DNA of 64,000 nucleotides from Actinostola sp. cb2023 (lineage: Eukaryota; Cnidaria; Anthozoa; Actiniaria; Actinostolidae), in the NCBI GenBank assembly GCA_033675265.1, contig JAUJYZ010001512.1, positions 464,501-528,500 on the forward strand. Direction: 5' to 3'. A program made the position numbers and the translations under genes. This document shows positions 1 through 10,900 of the stretch, one piece after another. A model generated the notes under the pieces. That model saw only the letters and a list, made by a program, of their open reading frames with translations, was not told the origin of the DNA and did not search any database. Position 1 is the first letter of the stretch. Each line of letters opens with the position of its first letter.

Positions 1-77
1 TGCTCGTACCAGTCTTACTCCTACTTGGTTCTACCACAGGTAACCCACTATTAGAGATATAAGTGTGTTCTACATAC

Positions 78-3000
78 CCATTGCCAACGTTTGGATAGTT
101 TGTCTGTATCACTACGACAATGAGTCCAACAAACAGTTTTTCGAAGAAGCCCAAGGCCGAGTAAATGAACTCACTGGATACCTTAATAAATAAACATTCC
201 GATAAGCACATACGGGACATGTTGTAAATGAACTCACTGGATACCTTAATAAATAAACATTCCGATAAGCACATACGGGACATGTTGTAAATGAACTCAC
301 TGGATACCTTAATTAATAAACATTCCGATAAGCACATACGGGACATGTTGTAAATGAACTCACTGGATACCTTAATAAATAAACATTCCGATAAGCACAT
401 ACGGGACATGTTGTAAATGAACTCACTGGATACCTTAATTAATAAACATTCCGATAAGCACATACGGGACATGTTGTAAATGAACTCACTGGATACCTTA
501 ATAAATAAACATTCCGATAAGCACATACGGGACATGTTGTAAATGAACTCACTGGATACCTTAATAAATAAACATTCCGACCTTAATAAATAAACATTCC
601 GATGAACTCACTGGAATAAGCACATACGGGACATTTTGTAAATGAACTCACTGGATACCTTAATTAATAAACATTCCGATAAGCACATACGGGACATTTT
701 GTACATGAACTCACTGGATACCTTAATAAATAAACATTCCGATAAGCACATACGGGACATGTTGTAAATGAACTCACTGGATACCTTAATTAATAAACAT
801 TCCGATAAGCACATACGGGACATTTTGTAAATGAACTCACTGGATACCTTAATTAATAAACATTCCGATAAGCACATACGGGACATGTTGTAAATGAACT
901 CACTGGATACCTTAATAATTAAACATTCCGATAAGCACATACGGGACATGTTGTAAATGAACTCACTGGATACCTTAATACGGGACAAATGAAAACATTC
1001 CGATAAGCACATACGGGACATGTTGTAAATGAACTCACTGGATACCTTAATTAATAAACATTCCGATAAGCACATACGGGACATGTTGTAAATGAACTCA
1101 CTGGATACCTTAATAAATAAACATTCCGATAAGCACATACGGGACATTTTGTACATGAACTCACTGGATACCTTAATAAATAAACATTCCGATAAGCACA
1201 TACGGGACATGTTGTAAATGAACTCACTGGATACCTTAATAAAAATAAACATTCCGATAAGCACATACGGGACATTTTGTAAATGAACTCACTGGATACC
1301 TTAATAAATAAACATTCCGATAAGCACATACGGGACATGTTGTAAATGAACTCACTGGATACCTTAATAAATAAACATTCCGATAAGCACATACGGGACA
1401 TTTTGTACATGAACTCACTGGATACCTTAATTAATAAACATTCCGATAAGCACATACGGGACATGTTGTAAATGAACTCACTGGATACCTTAATAAATAA
1501 ACATTCCGATAAGCACATACGGGACATTTTGTAAATGAACTCACTGGATACCTTAATTTAATAAACATTCCGATAAGCACATACGGGACATTTTGTACAT
1601 GAACTCACTGGATACCTTACCTTAAATAAACATTCCGATAAGCACATACGGGACATTTTGTACATGAACTCACTGGATACCTTAATTAATAAACATTCCG
1701 ATAAGCACATACGGGACATGTTGTAAATGAACTCACTGGATAAATACCTTAATAAAAATAAACATTCCGATAAGCACATACGGGACATGTTGTAAATGAA
1801 CTCACTGGATACCTTAATAAATAAACATTCCGATAAGCACATACGGGACATGTTGTAAATGAACTCACTGGATACCTTAATAAATAAACATTCCGATAAG
1901 CACATACGGGACATGTTGTAAATGAAACTGTAAATGAACTCACTGGATACCTTAATTAATAAACATTCCGATAAGCACATACGGGACATGTTGTAAATGA
2001 ACTCACTGGATACCTTAATAAATAAACATTCCGATAAGCACATACGGGACATTTTGTACATGAACTCACTGGATACCTGGATAATAAATAAACATTCCGA
2101 TAAGCACATACGGGACATGTTGTAAATGAACTCACTGGATACCTTAATTAATAAACATTCCGATAAGCACATACGGGACATGTTGTAAATGAACTCACTG
2201 GATACCTTAATAAATAAACATTCCGATAAGCACATACGGGACATGTTGTAAATGAACTCACTGGATACCTACGGGACATAATAAATAAACATTCCGATAA
2301 GCAAACTGGATACCTTAATAAACATTCCGATAAGCACATACGGGACATGTTGTAAATGAACTCACTGGATACCTTAATTAATAAACATTCCGATAAGCAC
2401 ATACGGGACATGTTGTAAATGAACTCACTGGATACCTTAATAAATAAACATTCCGATAAGCACATACGGGACATTTTGTAAATGAACTCACTGGATACCT
2501 TAATAAATAAACATTCCGATAAGCACATACGGGACATGTTGTAAATGAACTCACTGGATACCTTAATAAATAAACATTCCGATAAGCACATACGGGACAT
2601 TTTGTAAATGAACTCACTGGATACCTTAATAAATAAACATTCCGATAAGCACATACGATACCTTAATAAATAAACATTCCGATAAGCACATACGGGACAT
2701 TTTGTCTGAAGTTAACAAGCAGTGACTACCAGGTAATTCTATGCCATGGCAGTACCTTGTCTTTGTTAGCCAGGTCTGTAAGCATTAGCAACGACGTCGT
2801 CAGCATAACAGAGCTACTGCTGCCCATCATGATCGCGGAAAAAAACACAAAATTACTACCACTTTGCGACTGGAGCTGGAACCAGATACAAGACTGAAGA
2901 ACTACTATTGCGGCTGCGCAGAATGTCCACTGTAGTAGAGAAATAAAAAGAATCATTATACCTATGGCAACACGTGTAGTGTAGCTATGGCAATACGTGG

Positions 3001-6000
3001 TGTAGCTATGGCAACACCTGTAGTGCAGCTGACAACATGTGTAGTGTAGCTATGGCAACATGTGTAGTGTAGCTATGGCAACATGTGTAGTGCAGCTATG
3101 GCAACACGTGTAGTGCAGCTATGGCAACACGTGTAGTGTAGCTATGGCAACATGTGTAGTGTAGCTATGGCAACATGTGTAGTGCAGCTATGGCAACACG
3201 TGTAGTGTAGCTATGGCAATACGTGGTGTAGCTATGGCAACACCTGTAGTGCAGCTATGACAACATGTGTAGTGTAGCTATGGCAACATGTGTAGTGTAG
3301 TTCTGGCAACATGTGTAGTGCAGATATGGCAAAATCGTGTAGTGTAGCTATGCAATACGTGGTGTAGCTATGGCAGCACCTGTAGTGTAGCTATGGTAAC
3401 ATCATTTTACAAACACTAAACAGTAAGCTACCTTATTTCCAAGGACTTTTCGTATGTTTTTAATGAATGTGTTGACAAACACTTCAGTGATGAGCAAAAT
3501 CAGCGGGAAATATGCAATGGATTCCTGGAAAACAACAACAGCAAATCCACGAGTATTAATCATGAAGGTTGCTAAGGGTTGCTATAGTAACTATGACGTA
3601 CCTTGTGTAAATGCAGGGTATCAGTGACGTATAAAACTAAATAAAACTGTACAATAGTGATAACGACACGTGCACATATGTACACTACAGCCAACTAGAA
3701 CACAGACCAAAATACAGTTAGATGGAATATTTGTTTATATTTACTCAACGAAAAAAAAAATTATTTACTCAAAAAAAAAAAAAAAACGACGCCGCGAGAC
3801 TTCGCGACGACGTTCGTGATCGAAAAAGACTGGGTCGACAACCTCTGCTGTCCACTTGTCGTTGTTAACATTACGCATCAACTGGTCGACCAAGAGCACG
3901 ACTGCAGTCGTCGTGCATGAATCCCTTGATAATCACGCATGCGTAGCAGACATTTGTGACGTATTTTTGTTGTCAGCGCCGTCGTGCAGGTCTCTCGTCA
4001 TCGTTGCGTAAAGTCCCTAATTACCTTATAAACGTCGGGATCATTCAGCCATTGTCGCCATGAACGTGAGCCAGCACCATTTTCACTCATAGAACCCGTC
4101 GGTAAGGACGATCCGAATTCAGCCTGTTGGCTAAGATATTCCATGCTAGTCTCGGTGTATCGACGAAGAACGTAGAGGTCACGTGATGATGCCTTACGTC
4201 GTATAACCTTGAAATCCCCCCGTGCAGGGCTTTGACGTTCTGTAGGACAAGGCTCGTTGGTTCCCCAGTGAAACACAAAGGAGAATACGAAACCAAATGC
4301 AACAATGACCAAACTAAGAGTCTAAGACAATAATGGCATAAGACGTACTTTTATCAATATACAACCTACCCCTCACTGTTGAGGATGTAAATCTAATAGC
4401 AGAACATAAGTGGGCTACATATACCACAGGTATACATACTTCATATCCCGCCCGCACTTGTAACCAATCAACACATGTTATTTCCAGTTTTGTTTAATCC
4501 AACTTACTGTAAAGTGTTCCTCAATTGAGGGTGTAACACGCCATCCATCAGCTTGGCCAAGTAGAACCCAGGTTGTACAAAATACAAAAACACCACATGC
4601 AAACGATAAGCCAGACCTACATATTGGATGTTCAAACTTTAATAACGTTGTAATAATCCACTGCATGTTTACGTGACAAAGATATGGATGACTTGCAACA
4701 TGAACTGTTATTCCTTTTGGAAACTTAATGAATGACATCTGAACATAGATGCATTGGTTCATTTTCATAGGTTAGTAGGGTGAGGTGGGTGGACTTTTCA
4801 TAGGTTAGTAGGGTAGGGTGGGTTGGACTTTTCATAGGTTAGTAGTGTGGGGTGAGGTGGACTTTTCATAGGTTAGTAGGGTGGGGTGGGGTGGACTTTT
4901 CATAGGTTAGTAGGGTGAGGTGGACTTTTCATAGGTTAGTAGTGTGGGGTGGGGTGGACTTTTCATAGGTTAGTAGGGTGGGGTGGGGTGGACTTTTCAT
5001 AGGTTAGTAGGGTGAGGTGGGTGGACTTTTCATAGCTTAGTAGGGTGGGGTGGACTTTTCATAGGTTAGTAGGGTGGGGTGGGACGACTTTTCATAGGTT
5101 AGTAGGGTAGGGTGGGTTGGACTTTTCATAGGTTAGTAGTGTGGGGTGGGGTGGACTTTTCATAGGTTAGTAGGGTGGGGTGGGGTGGACTTTTCATAGG
5201 TTAGTAGGGTGAGGTGGACTTTTCATAGTTAGTAGTAGTGTGGGGTGGGGTGGACTTTTCATAGGTTAGTAGGGTGAGGTGGGTGGACTTTTCATAGGTT
5301 AGTAGGGTGGGGTGGGGTGGACTTTTCATATGTTAGTAGTAGGGTGGGGTGGACTTTTCATATGTTAGTAGGGTGGGGTGGACTTTTCATAGGTTAGTAG
5401 GGTGGGGTGGACTTTTCATAGGTTAGTAGGGTGAGGTGGGTGGACTTTTCATAGGTTAGTAGGGTGGGTGGGGTGGACTTTTCATAGGTTAGTAGGGTGG
5501 GGTGGACTTTTCATAGGTTAGTAGGGTGGGGTGGGACGACTTTTCATAGGTTAGTAGGGTAGGGTGGGTTGGACTTTTCATAGGTTAGTAGGGTGGGGTG
5601 GGGTGGACTTTTCATAGGTTAGTAGGGTGGGGTGGGGGGACTTTTCTTGCCCGACGAATTGCGAGCGAAAAATCAGCAAACGAAACTGAAAGTTAAGCCG
5701 ACATAATTAATGAGTATTCGCTTGAAGAAAGGGCATAAGTTGTGCACATATACCTGATAGTATTAAGCTCTCCTACTTCGTCTTGTTTGTGTACTATATC
5801 AGGCATCAATGAGAGATGAGATATACGTACAATAGACCATCCAACATGAAGCAATACCACCGCCACTGCATAGTAACCAAGCTTGGACGACTGGGGACTG
5901 TCATCGTAGCACAACAAACACGGACTAAATATCAACGGCCACGACGAGAACAATAGCAATGTGCCAACAAGGTGAAACAACTTCTTTCTTCCGTATGACG

Positions 6001-6310
6001 GGTAGAAATTCGGGAAAAATCGGTCAATTGAGATTTCAATGAATGGAGTCAGCAACGCGTCACAGATTTGTGCGATGAGAAAGAGATAACCAGCGTCTGA
6101 CGCGGACAAGCCAACCACTTTGTTGAAGTATATAAGCAAGTACGTCGACCAAACTATATAACACAAGTCACTAAAAACATGACCGACACTGAATGAAACT
6201 CGCTGTTTGAGTGGCAAGGTAATTCTACCACGACGGTAGCGAGAATCGTTGTGTTTTACGTCTTTCCAGATCTTCTCAGCGATAGATACCCACTCCATGG
6301 CCTTTTTCAT
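78..6310 (-). CDS. MFSD12: MFSD12-like major facilitator transporter (3' end beyond window)
   Basis: Multi-pass MFS transporter; the mammalian protein is needed for cysteine import into lysosomes and melanosomes. Exons in transcript order: 5754-6310 (ATG at 6310), 4508-4616, 4025-4321, 3602-3694, 3432-3524, 2756-2929, 78-169. All have GT-AG borders and matching phases (phase 2 after exon 1, then phase 0). The first exon carries the family-like stretches SFSVGHVFSDLCYIVWSTYL and HLVGTLLLFSSWPLIFSPCL, and later SHLSLMPDIV. The third exon has FVFSFVFHWGT followed by a polar loop and WRQWLNDPDVYK. Exon six has the MLTTSLLMLTDLA segment, and the last visible exon reads FIYSALGFFEKL. About 471 codons are visible against roughly 480 in human, so one short terminal exon is missing. 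The acceptor of exon 78-169 lies inside a minisatellite unit and is the least certain border. Identity is from remembered family similarity, not a search. Confidence 0.92.
170..2706. repeat. 63-bp minisatellite filling the MFSD12 intron
   Basis: About 40 head-to-tail copies of a 63-bp unit (minus strand core: ggtatccagtgagttcattt). Small variants occur (ttaattaa or ttaataaa, tgtaaatg or tgtacatg) with a few truncated or rearranged units near 560-610, 980, 1610 and 2270-2320. The unit is 21 codons and has no stop in two minus frames, which explains the long open frames here. The array occupies almost the whole intron between MFSD12 exons 2756-2929 and 78-169. Its last unit runs into the start of exon 78-169. 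Confidence 0.97.
2957..3400. repeat. ~23-bp minisatellite (gtgtagtgtagctatggcaa)
   Basis: About 18 imperfect copies of a 23-24-bp unit with internal variation (gtagtgtag/gtagtgcag, caacatg/caacacg/caatacg). It lies wholly in the MFSD12 intron between exons 3432-3524 and 2756-2929. There is no coding signal in it. Confidence 0.95.
4769..5643. repeat. ~33-bp G-rich minisatellite (cataggttagtagggtgggg)
   Basis: About 26 copies of a 29-36-bp unit that combines 'cttttcataggttagtaggg' with a variable number of 'gtggg/gaggtgg' blocks. It fills the first MFSD12 intron between exons 5754-6310 and 4508-4616. The strand asymmetry (G/T on plus) gives many runs of three or four G. Confidence 0.95.
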
Positions 6311-7104
6311 TGAGGTTTAAAGACTGGCATTCGACCAAAGCATTGCATATCCTAGCTATTACGAGGATGTAAATTCTCTTAACTGTAAGGAGTAAATATG
6401 TGGCAGTGCACTGGTAGCCTACCACAAACCAATGTGTGGTAAAACGAACGAGAAACCCGTCTGAGACTGCTCACGCCTGACAATAATGACTAATGTAATG
6501 ACACTCACTTTCTTCTAAATATAAGTTCACTTCAACACAATCCCTTTTGCGCCGTCACTTCAGCCTTCCAAATTTCCTAAAACCACTTTTTAAATCCAAA
6601 TTTCTCAGCTACTGAATATTGCAAATTAAATTATACATCAAAACCGAGCTCTAATTGGATAAAAATAGATGAAACATTGTAGTTGTTTTGGAAGAAATCA
6701 ACCACACTTTCAGACCACCCTTAATGCGTATTACTAAACAACAACCGCAATTGCTCTAAAAGAAACTATCTACACATAATGCGATCAAATCTATGAATTA
6801 TCAAACAAACACACAAACCAACTGAATCAAAACTGTCCAATATTTATTTCAAATCGACAAAAATAGTGATTTCACAAAACGTTTTCGTCTCTGTTATCGT
6901 TGTACTAAATTAACGAGAATATTCCCGAGACACGAGTTAAATATTTGATCATATTGTATGTTATTGTTGTTATCTCTGTAGTTTTTTGTTCACATTCTGT
7001 CGTGCTTCTATTAGAACAGATATTCAATATCAACAGGACAGGTACCACATACCGGCAAGTACCCGTTTTCACAATAGTTTCAAATTGCAACATGGATTAT
7101 ATAA

Positions 7105-7253
7105 TGAGTGATTCCAATAAACCTGGGCACTACTAATTAGTCAGTGTCAGTGTTTATCAGATACAAAGAAACAAAAGAAAACAAAAGAGTGAGTGTCTAA
7201 TAATAGTGTATTGGTTGAGTTAGTAATCGGCCCAGGTTTATTGGAATCACTCT
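7105..7253. mobile_element. Short inverted-repeat (MITE-like) element
   Basis: The arms gattccaataaacctgggc (about 7107) and gcccaggtttattggaatca (about 7228) are reverse complements and enclose about 100 bp of AT-rich, non-coding DNA. The size and structure fit a MITE; family unknown. Confidence 0.7.
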
Positions 7254-7423
7254 GTTAACACGTCCAGTGATGAAACCAGAAAACCCAAGCTCTGAGCTAA
7301 CAATTGGAGAAAACTACAACGAAACAATATTTGCGAGAGATTTGCTATACATGAATTTAGCCTTACTCAGAAGTAAGTTCAAACTGCGGGAGACAATCAT
7401 AACTTGTTCAGGGTACTGTGTAG

Positions 7424-7757
7424 GTCCGTCGGAAAAAACCGTGCAGGTCCGAGAAATTCCGTGCAGGTCCGAGAAATTCCGTGCAGGTCCGTGAAATTCC
7501 GTGCAGGTCCGTGAAATTCCGTGCAGGTCCATGAAATTCCGTGCAGGTCTGTAAAATTCCGTGCAGGTCCGTGAAATTCCGTGCAGGTCCATGAAATTCC
7601 GTGCAGGTCTGTAAAATTCCGTGCAGGTCTGTAAAATTCCGTGCAGGTCCGTGAAATTCCGTGCAGGTCCATGAAATTCCGTGCAGGTCTGTAAAATTCC
7701 GTGCAGGTCCGTGAAATTCCGAGCAGGTCCGAGTAATTCCGTATAATTCCGAGTAGA
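7424..7757. repeat. 20-bp minisatellite (gtgcaggtccgtgaaattcc)
   Basis: About 17 tandem copies of an exact 20-bp unit with point variants (tccg/tcca/tctg; gtga/atga/gtaa/gaga). Because 20 is not divisible by three, the array reads openly in rotating frames and produces spurious minus-strand ORFs. Confidence 0.97.
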
Positions 7758-7978
7758 TCAAGGTCAACCAAAAGGTTTATAAAACTATAGGTACACGAAG
7801 GAGTGACCAACAAAACAGAGGAAACTGTAATGATGTAGAACACCTGCCACGATCCCTGTGTTTTCATCTACATTAAATACAATAACAACTTAGCCGTTCT
7901 CTCAATATATTAAGCCCAACTCAAAATCTGGTGGCAAGTGAGATCACCATAGTAACGTTTACGTCATTAATTAGTGTA

Positions 7979-10900
7979 CTACTGCAGATCGTTTAATCGA
8001 TGATACAATTTGAGCAATTCATTGGCCATCTTTGCTAGCTTGACTGCATTCTGTAATACTTCTATTTGGAGTTCCATATCAAGCTGAAATATCAATGATT
8101 TGCAATCAATCTCTGGAGATTTACTCAAAGTACAAGAGAGACAAAGCGGCCATGTTGGTGGAACAAACAAGAGAAGCTAATGAGGAATGCTGTGTTATCA
8201 GGATCCAACATGGCCACCATGACGTCAATGAAAACCATCAATTAAACGTCCTCTACCCCCTGCGTCGTCAGTGCTCCATCCCACGGGTATTTAAAGCTAA
8301 TAAAAATATTAAGAACAACGATAACACCTGTCTTTCAAGGGAGGGGTAAGGTCATGTTTATGGAATTTTGTATCATCTGAATTTTTGTTTTGTCCTGAGG
8401 TACTTTTTTATCGATGTTTTTTAATTTATTGATGTGTCACACTTCCAAAAAAGTTGATTGATTGATTGACTAGTCGACTGCTTGATTGACTGATTGATTG
8501 ACTGACTGCTTGAGTGACTGATTGATTGACTGATTGATTGACTAGTCGACTGCTTGATTGACTGATTGATTGACTGACTGATTGATTGACTGATTGATTG
8601 ACTAGTCGACTGCTTGATTGACTGATTGATTGACTGACTGCTTGATTGACTGATTGATTGACTGCTTGATTGACTGACTGCTTGATTGACTGATTGATTG
8701 ATTGCTTGACTGATTGCTTGACTGCTTACTTGATTGAATGATTGATTGACTGATTGCTTGATTGCTTGAATGATTGATTGATTGATTGCTTACTTGACTG
8801 GTTGATTGATTGATTGATTGCTTGACTGGCTGATTGATTGATTGACTGATTGACAGACTGATTGATTGATTGAATGAATGACTAGTTCATTCCTTCTCAC
8901 TGTCCTGATACTGACATGTCGTTCTACTTTCCCAAAGACACAACGAAAATCTCATCCAGTTCGTTCTTGCCTCCCCTCGTACAAACACAGGCAGCCCAAG
9001 CATTACTTCTGAGTATATTAACCTGAGAAGAAATGGTTGGGTTACCTGTGTACTAAACAGCAAATATTACCTCCTTCTGAAGGTTGACGTTATAACCAGC
9101 GGAAAGCTTCTCTCTTTCATACAGCAATTCATGCTCAGCATTTCTACAACAAAAACAGCAAAACAAAACAGTCTATGACCACAGTATAATATCATATGCT
9201 TAATAAAAACATTTACTCCACGTTGGGCTACCTGTGGTAAATACGAGTGCTAGTCTATAGTTGGGCTACCTGTGGTAAATACGAGTGCTAGTCTATAGTT
9301 GGGCTACCTGTGGTAAATACGAGTGGTAATCTATAGTTGGGCTACCTGTGGTAAATACGAGTGCTAGTCTATAATTGGGCTACCTGTGGTAAATACGAGT
9401 GCTAGTCTATAATTGGGCTACCTGTGGTCAATACGATGGTAATCTATAGTTGGGCTACCTGTGGTAAATACGAGTGCTAGTCTATAGTTGGGCTACCTGT
9501 GGTAAATACGAGTGCTAGTCTATAGTTGGGCTATCTATAGTTGGGTTACCTGTGGTAAATACGAGTGCTAGTCAATAGTTGGGCTACCTGTGGTAAATAC
9601 GAGTGGTAGTCTATAGTTGGGCTACCTGTGGTAAATAGTAGTGCTAGTCTATAGTTGGGCTACCTGTGGTCAATACGAGTGCTAGTCTATAGTTGGGCTA
9701 CCTGTGGTCAATACGAGTGCTAGTCTATAGTTGGGCTACCTGTGGTAAATACGAGTGGTAATCTATAGTTGGGCTACTTGTGGTAAATACGAGTGCTAGT
9801 CTATAGTTGGGCTACCTGTGGTAAATACGAGTGCTAGTCTATAGTTGGGCTACCTGTGGTCAATACGAGTGCTAGTCTATAGTTGGGCAACCTGTGGTCA
9901 ATACGAGTGGTAATCTATAGTTGGGTTACCTGTGGTAAATACGAGTGCTAGTCTATAGTTGGGCAACCTGTGGTAAATACGAGTGGTAGTCTATAGTTGG
10001 GCTACCTGTGGTAAATACGAGTGGTAGTCTATAGTTGGGCTACCTGTGGTCAATACGAGTGCTAGTCTATAGTTGGGCTACCTGTGGTAAATACGAGTGC
10101 TAGTCTATAGTTGGGCAACCTGTGGTAAATACGAGTGCTAGTCTATAGTTGGGCAACCTGTGGTCAATAAGAGCGCTAGTCCATAATTGGGCTACCTGTG
10201 GTAAATACGAGTGGTAGTCTATAGTTGGGATACCTGTGGTCGTATCATGAAATAGCTTACCGTACAGCGGTCTTCTCCATATCGCGTTGATATTCAACTT
10301 CTTTGATGTGTATTTCTTGTTCAAGTTTTATCCTATTCAACAAACAAAATAACTATGGTCATGTGACGAACGACGTGACAATGATTACGACATAATGTTG
10401 ATGATTAGAAGACGAAATAGAAGATGAGAAGGAGGAGGAGGATAAAGAGGAAGAGGAGGAGAAAGAGAAGGAGGAAGAAAAAAAGGAGGAGGAGGAGGAA
10501 GAGAAAGAGGAAGAGGAGGAGAAAGAGGAAGACGAGAAGAAAGAGGAAGACGAGGAGAAAGAGGAAGAGGAGGAGAAAGAGAAGGAGGAAGAAAAGAAGG
10601 AGGAGGAGAAGAAGGAGGAGAAGAAGGAGGAAGAAAAGGAGGAAGAAAAGAAGGAGGAAGAAAAGAAAAGAAGGAAGAAGAAAAGAGGAAGAAAAGAAGG
10701 AGGAAGAAAAGAAGGAGGAAGAAAAGAAGGGAGAGAAGAAGGAGGGAGAGAAGAAGGAGGGAGAGAGAAAGGAGGGAGAGAAGAAGGAGGGAGAGAAGAA
10801 GGAGGGAGAGAAGAAGAAGGAGAGAGAGAGAAGAAGGAGAGGAGAGAAGAAGGAGGGAGAGAAGAAGGAGGGAGAGAAGGAGAGAGAGAAGGAGGAGGGA

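Larger units (their letters stand above)
6311..7978. other. Intergenic/5'-flanking region between MFSD12 and the coiled-coil gene
   Basis: No exon recognised. It holds the presumed MFSD12 promoter side (no clear TATA box seen), one inverted-repeat element (7105-7253) and a 20-bp minisatellite (7424-7757). The downstream side is the 3' flank of the coiled-coil gene, whose stop is at 7979-7981. Confidence 0.6.

Noticed and set aside
166..2706. CRISPR-like array or a repetitive secreted protein (several ORFs of 60-228 codons)
   Set aside because: The repeats abut directly with no unique spacers. The ORFs exist because the 63-bp unit is 21 codons without stops. No independent start or splice context, apart from the MFSD12 border discussed.
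4769..5643. Telomere-like repeat (gttagtagggtgggg)
   Set aside because: The unit is 29-36 bp with 'cttttcatagg' in it and sits in an intron with exons on both sides; no TTAGGG periodicity.
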